A model generated the notes under the pieces. That model did no database searches. It saw only the letters and a program-made list of their open reading frames with translations, and was not told where the DNA came from. From assembly GCA_903927685.1 (NCBI GenBank), contig CAIYOB010000062.1:1-12024 (forward strand): a stretch of DNA of 12,024 nucleotides, written 5' to 3'. The stretch is from an uncultured Planctomycetaceae bacterium. GTDB lineage: Bacteria > Planctomycetota > Planctomycetia > Pirellulales > Pirellulaceae. Of this stretch, positions 1-6,584 are shown in pieces (position 1 is the first letter of the stretch; each line of letters starts with the position of its first letter). The position numbers were made by a program, and so were the translations under genes.

Positions 1-1
1 C

Positions 2-1276
2 TCGAAGGACTACGGCAAGACCTGGACGCCCTCGCCGCTCGCGCCAAAGACGCCGCTCTTCCCCGAACCCGCGAAATTCATGGGGCCGGTGAAAATGGGC
101 GCGCCGCATTTCGTGGACTTCGGCCAGAACATGGAGCATTCTCCGGACGGCAAAGCCTACCTGCTGGGCATGGGCGCAGAGGAGAACGACCCCAAGCCGC
201 GCTATGCCAATCTGAGCTGGATCTCGGCCGACCAGGTCTATCTGGCCCGCGTCACGCCCAGCCCGGAGACGATCAACGATCTGAAAGCCTACGAGTTCTT
301 CGGCGGGCACGATGCCGCTGGAAATCCTGTCTGGACCAGCGACTTTTCCAAAATAAAGCCGCTGCTCGATTGGAACGACCACATGGGCTGCGTCACGGCC
401 ACCTACGTGACGGGCCTGAAGAAACATCTGATGTGTGTCACCGACGGCTGGCCGACCACCGGCAAGATGCAGTCGTATATCCTCGAAGCCGATCAGCTCA
501 CCGGCCCGTGGCGGCTGGTCGTTTACATGAAGGACTTCGGCGAGCAGGCTTACTTCCTCAACTTCCCATCCAAGTTCATTTCACCCGACGGCAAGCGGCT
601 GTGGCTTTGCTATTCCGCCAATTTCGCGGCCGAAGCGAACGGCCAGAAGCTCAAGTTCAACCCGCCGGGCGGCCGCTACGGGCTGTGCCTGCACGAGGTG
701 CGGCTGCTGGCACCGGACGAGAAGGTGGAGCAGGCGGCCAATCCGTTTGACAGTCCAGCCAACGTCGCGCGGCAGGCCAAGATCGAAACCAGCGTCACGC
801 ACCCGGATTACAGGGCCCAGGGCGCGATCGACGGTCAAGCGGGCGGTTGGCCGGATGACATCAAGCAGGAGTGGGCCTCCTGGGGCTGGGGCGAGGGCGC
901 CTGGGTCAAGCTGGCGTGGGACAAGCCGCAAACCGTTTCGCGCGTGTGGCTCGTGGATCGCCCGAACCCGACCGAACAGATCACCGGCGGCACACTCCAG
1001 TTCAGCGACGGCACCTCGATCGACATTGCCGAACCGCTGCCCGACAACGGAACCAAAGCGATTGAGATCACCTTCGAGCCCACGACGATCGCCTCGCTCA
1101 CCGTCAAAGTTACCAAGGTCAAGCAGAAGCCGTGCAACATCGGCCTCTCGGAGATTGCGGTCTTTGCCGCCGGCGACCAGAAGGGGAAACAGATGTCAGG
1201 AGACGAGCGGAGGAGAATACACAGGAAACAACAAACGGCAATGACCATGAACATCTCAAACAAGCAACGACCATGA
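2..1276 (+). CDS. Sialidase-like beta-propeller protein with C-terminal discoidin-like domain, 5' end outside window
   Basis: The reading frame is open from base 2, so the gene begins upstream of the window; 424 residues are visible. The first visible residues, SKDYGKTW, match an Asp-box (SxDxGxTW), the repeat of BNR/sialidase-type beta-propellers. The next roughly 250 residues are rich in aromatic, Gly and Asp residues and include a segment reading KFISPDGKRLWLCYS, typical of propeller glycosidase-like proteins. Residues about 254-392 (NVARQAKIETS to FAAG) look like an F5/8-type-C/discoidin-like sugar-binding domain. A basic 30-residue tail follows, rich in Arg, Lys and Gln and unlike either domain; it may come from loss of an earlier stop codon. 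The stop codon overlaps the next start as ATGA, which suggests translational coupling. By inference it binds or trims a glycan alongside the downstream hydrolases. The family call is moderately sure, the substrate unknown; catalytic residues cannot be assigned without the N-terminus. Confidence 0.7.
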   Translation, partial: SKDYGKTWTPSPLAPKTPLFPEPAKFMGPVKMGAPHFVDFGQNMEHSPDGKAYLLGMGAEENDPKPRYANLSWISADQVYLARVTPSPETINDLKAYEFFGGHDAAGNPVWTSDFSKIKPLLDWNDHMGCVTATYVTGLKKHLMCVTDGWPTTGKMQSYILEADQLTGPWRLVVYMKDFGEQAYFLNFPSKFISPDGKRLWLCYSANFAAEANGQKLKFNPPGGRYGLCLHEVRLLAPDEKVEQAANPFDSPANVARQAKIETSVTHPDYRAQGAIDGQAGGWPDDIKQEWASWGWGEGAWVKLAWDKPQTVSRVWLVDRPNPTEQITGGTLQFSDGTSIDIAEPLPDNGTKAIEITFEPTTIASLTVKVTKVKQKPCNIGLSEIAVFAAGDQKGKQMSGDERRRIHRKQQTAMTMNISNKQRP

Positions 1277-1290
1277 ACATGAAACACACG
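1239..1290 (+). repeat. Imperfect 26-bp tandem duplication at the gene overlap
   Basis: Two adjacent 26-base units (1239-1264 and 1265-1290) match at 20 of 26 positions by eye. Their first 16 bases differ by one base and contain the shared core GACCATGAACAT. The first copy places two ATG codons in the frame of the upstream gene, within its basic tail. The second copy carries the ATG used by the downstream GH36-like gene. The duplication probably shaped the present overlap of stop and start. Confidence 0.55.
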
Positions 1291-3594
1291 AACGCCTCCA
1301 GACTCCTCGCACTTGCGGTCACGCTCCTGTCAGCCTTCACGCAGACACAGGCGGCGCAGGACAAGGTTGTCGTCGAAAACGAGGTCCTGGCCGTACGCTT
1401 CGATCCGGCCGCGCAGACCTTCTCCATCCTGCACAAACCGAGCAAGCGGACCTTCATCCGCGACGGCCGGTTCCGGCATGACGGCGGCACGGCTGTGGTC
1501 GGGGAAGTGACACACCCCGTCCTGGGACGGGGCCGGGCCATCACCGTGGATGTCCCCTCGGCTGAAGCGGTGCGAATGGCGGTCTACCCCGGCTTGCCCT
1601 TCGTCGTGTTCGACTCCACCTTGCGCAACCCGTCCAAGGACCCGGTCGCCACGCACTCGCTGGCCCTCTTCACCGCAGAACTCGTGACCGGGGCCGGCAC
1701 CTCGGTGATCGTCTCCGGTCCTGCAACCGAACCGCTCGGCGGCCTGAACAAGACCTACCAGACCGTTGCCGCCCTGCTGCCCTTCATGCAGCAGCACGGG
1801 GCGGTGGCGGGTTGGGTCACGCATAACCGCGGCAGCGGCGTGATCGACACCCGCGCCGCCAACGGGAAAGCGACGGTCATGCCGCGTCTGGACTTTGGCC
1901 ACCTGCGCCAGAACCCAGGAACGGAGACGGCCGGCGAGACCTTCGTGCTGGGCTGGTTCGACGACGCGCGCGACGGGCTCGAACTCTATGGCGACCTGAT
2001 CAAGCGCATCTATCGGATCAAGCTCCCGCCGAGGCCGCCGGTCGGACTCTGTACCTGGTACATGGACCCGCACGGCATGCTGGGGTTTTCTGAAAAGGAC
2101 CTCGCCGCGTTACGTGATGTGGCCGCGAAGGAACTCAAGCCCTTCGGTTTCGAGTTCCTGATGATCGATGACGGATGGCAGAAGGGGACGGTGCCTCCCG
2201 GCGAGTTCGGTCCGGGCAAGCAGTTTCTCAATGTCAACGCGCAGAAGTTTCCCAGCGGAATGAAGGCGGTGGCCGATTCGCTCCGGAAAGCGGGGTTATT
2301 GCCCGCCCTGTGGTACATGCCCTTTGCCGGCGAGATGGCGGACCCGTATTTCCAGACGCATTTCGATTGGTTCATCAAGCGCCGGTCCAAGGACGCGCCT
2401 TATCAGACCCACTGGGGCGGTACGTGCCTGGACGCAACCGTGCCTGAGGTTCAGGACTACATGCGGAACGTCGCCGGAACGCTGCGCAAGGAGTGGGGCT
2501 ATCCGTTACTCAAGATGGACGGCCTGTACATGGGACTCGGGATCGACAACGCCAACTCCACCGCCGCCATCAGCGACCTCGACGATGCGGGATTCACGCG
2601 TCCGGAGAAGACCAACCCGGAGGTCTTCCGCGACGGACTCAAGCAAGTCCGCGCCGCCGTCGGGCCGGACACCTTCCTGCTCGGCTGCAACGTCCACCAC
2701 AGTATGCGCACGCTCGGCGGTGCGTTCGGGCTGGTGGACGCCATGCGCATCGGGCCGGATACGCAGGCGGAGATGAGTGCCGGCGCCTCCTCCGGCTCCC
2801 GGCTCTGGTTTCTCAACGGCCGCGTCTGGTGGAACGATCCCGACTGCGTGAGCATCCGCCCGCAGCGCGGCAGCCTCGACAAGGCCCGCCGCGACGCCTC
2901 GTGGCCTGCCATCGCAGGCCAGTTGTTCTACGTCAGCGACTGGCTGCCGGACCTGCCGCCGGAGCGGCTCGAAGTCCTCAAACGCTGCATGCCCTCGCAC
3001 GGGCTGGCCACGGCGCGGCCGCTGGACGTCTTCCAGGACTGGCAACCGGGCATCTGGCGTTTGACCGACACTCGCTACGGCATGCGCCGCGACGTCGTGG
3101 GGCTCTTCCGCTGGGGCGGTGACAAGGATTACGCCCTCACGCCGGCCTATCTCGGCCTGCCGCCGGCCCCGCGCTACGTCGGCTTCGACTTCTGGAAGAA
3201 CGCCTTTGTTGCCCCGTTCTCCGACAAACTGAGCATCCACGTCGCGGGCGGCTCCTGCGCCATCCTGGCCATCCGCCCAGAATCGCAGACTCCGCAACTC
3301 ATCAGCACCTCGCGCCACGTCACCCAGGGCATCGTGGATGTCACCGAGGAAACATGGGACGCCGCGACGAAGACGCTATCCGGTGTGAGCGCGGTGGTAG
3401 GTCACGATCCGTACGAGCTGCGGATTGCGATGCCTGCGGACGGGACGTGGAAGGTCGGCAAAGCGTCCGTTTCAGCGGATGACGTTCAAGCCGGCGTCAC
3501 GACAAAGGTAGCTGCGGACGGAACGAACCTGCGGGTGACGATGAGTGGTGCGGCCAGCCGTTCGGTACGGTGGGCTGTCACATTCAACCACTGA
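1273..3594 (+). CDS. Secreted GH36-like alpha-galactosidase (clan GH-D), paralogue A
   Basis: Predicted exported glycoside hydrolase of 773 residues, most like the GH36 / raffinose synthase group, which hydrolyses or transfers alpha-galactosyl residues by a retaining mechanism. The ATG at 1273 is chosen because a clear signal peptide follows it directly (MNMKHTNASR, then LLALAVTLLSAF, then a Q/A-rich cleavage region near residue 25), while the frame upstream reads like non-coding sequence. The N-terminal third looks like the beta-sandwich of these enzymes. The barrel begins near LCTWYMD. D299-D300-G-W matches the GH36 IDDGWQ motif, D416 in KMDGLY is the likely nucleophile, and D496 in RIGPDT fits the clan's R-x-x-x-D acid/base position. 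A beta domain ends the protein. It overlaps the upstream gene by ATGA with no strong ribosome-binding site nearby, which favours coupled translation. The GH3 gene follows after 19 bp. Family is fairly sure; activity could be another alpha-glycosidase of the clan. Confidence 0.85.
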   Translation: MNMKHTNASRLLALAVTLLSAFTQTQAAQDKVVVENEVLAVRFDPAAQTFSILHKPSKRTFIRDGRFRHDGGTAVVGEVTHPVLGRGRAITVDVPSAEAVRMAVYPGLPFVVFDSTLRNPSKDPVATHSLALFTAELVTGAGTSVIVSGPATEPLGGLNKTYQTVAALLPFMQQHGAVAGWVTHNRGSGVIDTRAANGKATVMPRLDFGHLRQNPGTETAGETFVLGWFDDARDGLELYGDLIKRIYRIKLPPRPPVGLCTWYMDPHGMLGFSEKDLAALRDVAAKELKPFGFEFLMIDDGWQKGTVPPGEFGPGKQFLNVNAQKFPSGMKAVADSLRKAGLLPALWYMPFAGEMADPYFQTHFDWFIKRRSKDAPYQTHWGGTCLDATVPEVQDYMRNVAGTLRKEWGYPLLKMDGLYMGLGIDNANSTAAISDLDDAGFTRPEKTNPEVFRDGLKQVRAAVGPDTFLLGCNVHHSMRTLGGAFGLVDAMRIGPDTQAEMSAGASSGSRLWFLNGRVWWNDPDCVSIRPQRGSLDKARRDASWPAIAGQLFYVSDWLPDLPPERLEVLKRCMPSHGLATARPLDVFQDWQPGIWRLTDTRYGMRRDVVGLFRWGGDKDYALTPAYLGLPPAPRYVGFDFWKNAFVAPFSDKLSIHVAGGSCAILAIRPESQTPQLISTSRHVTQGIVDVTEETWDAATKTLSGVSAVVGHDPYELRIAMPADGTWKVGKASVSADDVQAGVTTKVAADGTNLRVTMSGAASRSVRWAVTFNH

Positions 3595-3600
3595 CACAAC

Positions 3601-3605
3601 AGGGA
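3601..3605 (+). promoter_or_regulatory. Ribosome-binding site deciding the GH3 start
   Basis: AGGGA lies 8 bases before the ATG at 3614. This supports that start over the in-frame ATG at 3545, which lies inside the preceding gene and would put unrelated residues before the signal peptide. Confidence 0.55.
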
Positions 3606-3613
3606 ATACGACC

Positions 3614-6535
3614 ATGACGAGAACACGCAAAGGAACGGTCCTGTTGGTGACGGCAGTTCTTGCACTTGGGACATGTTACGCGGCCGAATGGACCCGCATC
3701 GATGATTTCCAAGCCTACCCACCCGATGCCTTGCCGCCAACGGCAGAGGGTTGGACGCTCGCGCACAAGGAGGTCTCGCGGGCGGTCGTCGCTGCGGACC
3801 GGGCCGCAGCAGGCAATCAGGCGCTCAGGCTCCAGCGGCTCCAGAACGTCACGTCGGAACAGCACGACACGCTCTATCAGACCGGCGCGAGCAGCATCCC
3901 ACCCGGCGGCAAAGGCACCGTCTTCCTGCGTTTCCTGATCGAAAGCGGCCTCGACACCACGCTGGGATCCACCACAGGCGAGAAGCACCAGAATATCAGC
4001 CTGAAGATCGGGTTGGCGGAAAACGCGCTGAATGCCGGCAACTGCCAGGCCGGCATCTGGATCAATGGAGGCTCTGCCCACGGTCTGCCATCCAAGCCGC
4101 ACAAGGATTCCTTGGTACCCGTACGGCGGAACCAGTGGTATCGGCTGTGGCTGGTGGTGGACAACACGGCGGGCGGCGCCGATTCATCGGCCGCCTATCT
4201 GCAGGAGGAGGGCGCCACCGGGAGTCCGGTGAAGATCCCCGGCCCCATCCTGGTGCCGTCGAAAAATGCGCGCGGCATCCTGGCCACCGTCGGAGTCGTG
4301 AAATCGCGCGACACCGGCCTGACCGACATCTGGATGGATGATCTTTTCGTGGACAATACCGGCGAAAACCTCACGGATCCGACGACCGGCAAGGCGGCAC
4401 TGGGCTGGAAAGAGAAGATCGAGCGCGAGGCCAGCCAGTACAAGCCCCTGCTTAGGAAGACGGCCGATCCACAGGAGGCCGAGAAGCAGGCCCGCCAACT
4501 GCTCGCGGCCATGAGCAAGGAGGAGTGCTTCTCGCTGGTCTGCGGTGACGGCGCGATCGGCATTCCCGGTTTCCCGCGGCTGGGCATTCCGCCGGTCGTC
4601 TTCAGCGACGCCAGCGCCGGCATCAACAACGGGCCGGCGCCCATCCAGAAGCGCCATCCGCAGAGTGTCTCCTATCCCTGCCTGTTGCTGCTGGCCGCCA
4701 CGTGGGACCCGCCGCTGGCCGAGGAGTACGCGCGGGCCATCGGCGAGGAATGCCGGTCGGGCGGCACGCACATCCTACTGGCGCCCTCGGTGAACTTCTA
4801 CCGCACGTCCGTCTGCGGGCGCAACTGGGAATATCCAGGCGAGGACCCGCATCTGGCCGGCCGGATGACCAGCGCCTACGTGCGCGGCCTGCAGCAGACG
4901 GGCACCGCCGCCACCCTGAAGGTCCTGGTCGGTAACGAAATCGAATTCCACCGCCGCGGCAGCAATTCGCAAATCGATGAGCGCACGCTGCAGGAGATCT
5001 ATCTCGAACCCTTCCGCGCCGGCATCGATGCGGGTGCGCTGGCCGTCATGACCGCTTACAACCAGCTCAACGGCGAGTGGGCCGGCCAGTGCAAGTACGT
5101 TAATACGACCCTGCTCCGCGAGCAGCTCGGCTTCCAGTGGATCAGCATGACCGACTGGATCGGCACCTACGACGGTGTGAAATTGGCGCAGTCCGGAACC
5201 GACCTGGAGATGCCCGGCGGCTGGGCGCTCAAAAAGGACAAGGACAGGGTCATAGGCACGCCGTGGATCGACCGGATGGCGCTCGCGGTGCTCAAGACCT
5301 GCATCCATGGCGGCTACTACGAAGCGGACTACACGCGTCCGGAACTGCTCAAGAACCGGTCGCAGTGGGAAGAGACGGCGCGGCGCGTCAACCATGGCGG
5401 CATCACCCTCTTGCGGAACGAGGGCCTCTTGCCGCTCACCGATTCGCAGGCGGCGAAGACCATCCTCGTGGGCGGCAACAACGCGGCGCGGGAGGAACTC
5501 TCGGGCGGAGGTTCAGGGCATGTCAAGGGCTACAACCTCAAGACGTATCTTCAGGCAGTCACGGAAACCTTCAGCGGTGCGAAGGTGGTTCATGCGGAAC
5601 AGCCGACCGACGAGCAGATCCGTTCCGCGGATCTGGTCATGCTCTTTCCGGGATTTTCTGAAAAGCACCTGCGGCCGACACCGCCCACGGGCCATGAAGG
5701 TGAAGGTATGGACCGCATGTTCCCGCTTCTCGACGACGCGCTCGTCGCGCGCTGCTGCGAGCTGAATACGAAGACGATCGTCTGCGTCACCGCAGGCGGC
5801 GGTGTGCAGATGGACTGGGCGGACAAGGCTGCCGCCATCGTCCATTGCCTGTACGGCGGCCAGTCCGGCCCGGACGCGCTGATGGACATCCTCACCGGCA
5901 AGGAGAACCCGTCCGGCCGGCTGCCCTTCACCATCGAGCGGCGGTTGGGGGATTCGCCGGGCTTCGATGTGACGAGCCCGAAACCCAACAAGGATCGCCC
6001 GTATCCGGCCAAGGATTTTCCGGACTGGGTCAAAGGGGACTTCTATACGGATGACGACAAGTCGCAGTTCTTTGTCTACGACGTGAACTACCACGAAGGC
6101 GTCTTCGTCGGTCATCGTTGGTACGAGTCGAAGAAGATCCCGGTGCGTTATCCTTTCGGCTACGGGTTGAGCTATACGACCTTCACGTATTCCGACCTCA
6201 AGGTGGAGGCAAGAGGCGAGCAGGCGGTGCGCTGCTCCTTCACCCTCGCCAACACCGGCAAGCGCACGGGTGCTGAGGTGGCGCAGCTCTACGTGTCCGA
6301 TCCGCAGTGCAGTGTCCCGCGGCCTCCGCAGGAGCTGAAGGGATTTCAGAAGGTCCGCCTCGCCGCCGGGGAATCCAAGCGGGTCGTGATCGACCTGGCG
6401 CCGGAGGCATTCCGCTTCTGGCATCCGGGGAAGAATGGCTGGACGGTCGAACCGGGCGAATTCGAGATCCGCGTCGGCGCATCCGCGGCGGATGTCCGCC
6501 TGAAGGAGGCGGTTCAGTTGCCAGCGGCTCCATGA
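3614..6535 (+). CDS. Secreted multidomain GH3 beta-glycosidase
   Basis: Predicted exported retaining beta-glycosidase (beta-glucosidase or beta-xylosidase type) of 973 residues. Residues 1-24 form a signal peptide (MTRTRK, hydrophobic VLLVTAVLALG, cleavage after CYA). About 25-255 form an extra beta-sandwich-like region resembling a laminin-G/concanavalin-type domain, absent from standard GH3 enzymes. The GH3 barrel runs from about 285 to 590: D332 in FSDAS, R403 in GRNWEYPGEDP, and nucleophile D514 in MTDWIG. The alpha/beta sandwich follows, with likely acid/base E697 in GEGMDR. PFGYGLSYTTF near 846-858 and an Fn3-like domain to about 965 complete the usual C-terminus. The normally conserved Lys-His pair that contacts the sugar reads K436-V437 (KVLVGNE), so specificity may be altered. 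It sits between two GH36-like paralogues with short gaps, so all are probably co-transcribed. Family very sure; substrate unknown. Confidence 0.92.
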   Translation: MTRTRKGTVLLVTAVLALGTCYAAEWTRIDDFQAYPPDALPPTAEGWTLAHKEVSRAVVAADRAAAGNQALRLQRLQNVTSEQHDTLYQTGASSIPPGGKGTVFLRFLIESGLDTTLGSTTGEKHQNISLKIGLAENALNAGNCQAGIWINGGSAHGLPSKPHKDSLVPVRRNQWYRLWLVVDNTAGGADSSAAYLQEEGATGSPVKIPGPILVPSKNARGILATVGVVKSRDTGLTDIWMDDLFVDNTGENLTDPTTGKAALGWKEKIEREASQYKPLLRKTADPQEAEKQARQLLAAMSKEECFSLVCGDGAIGIPGFPRLGIPPVVFSDASAGINNGPAPIQKRHPQSVSYPCLLLLAATWDPPLAEEYARAIGEECRSGGTHILLAPSVNFYRTSVCGRNWEYPGEDPHLAGRMTSAYVRGLQQTGTAATLKVLVGNEIEFHRRGSNSQIDERTLQEIYLEPFRAGIDAGALAVMTAYNQLNGEWAGQCKYVNTTLLREQLGFQWISMTDWIGTYDGVKLAQSGTDLEMPGGWALKKDKDRVIGTPWIDRMALAVLKTCIHGGYYEADYTRPELLKNRSQWEETARRVNHGGITLLRNEGLLPLTDSQAAKTILVGGNNAAREELSGGGSGHVKGYNLKTYLQAVTETFSGAKVVHAEQPTDEQIRSADLVMLFPGFSEKHLRPTPPTGHEGEGMDRMFPLLDDALVARCCELNTKTIVCVTAGGGVQMDWADKAAAIVHCLYGGQSGPDALMDILTGKENPSGRLPFTIERRLGDSPGFDVTSPKPNKDRPYPAKDFPDWVKGDFYTDDDKSQFFVYDVNYHEGVFVGHRWYESKKIPVRYPFGYGLSYTTFTYSDLKVEARGEQAVRCSFTLANTGKRTGAEVAQLYVSDPQCSVPRPPQELKGFQKVRLAAGESKRVVIDLAPEAFRFWHPGKNGWTVEPGEFEIRVGASAADVRLKEAVQLPAAP

Positions 6536-6584
6536 CAAGCATAACCAGTCGAGCGATAGCATGGAGTGTGAGGTTCGCCACGAA

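Noticed and set aside
1132..1272. Earlier in-frame ATG at 1132 as the start of the first GH36-like gene
   Set aside because: It would lie within the upstream discoidin-like domain and put a non-hydrophobic 47-residue stretch before a good signal peptide.
3614..3690. Lipoprotein signal in the GH3 enzyme because of a Cys after ALGT
   Set aside because: The residues before the Cys (L-G-T) do not fit the lipobox pattern; an ordinary signal peptide cut after CYA fits better.
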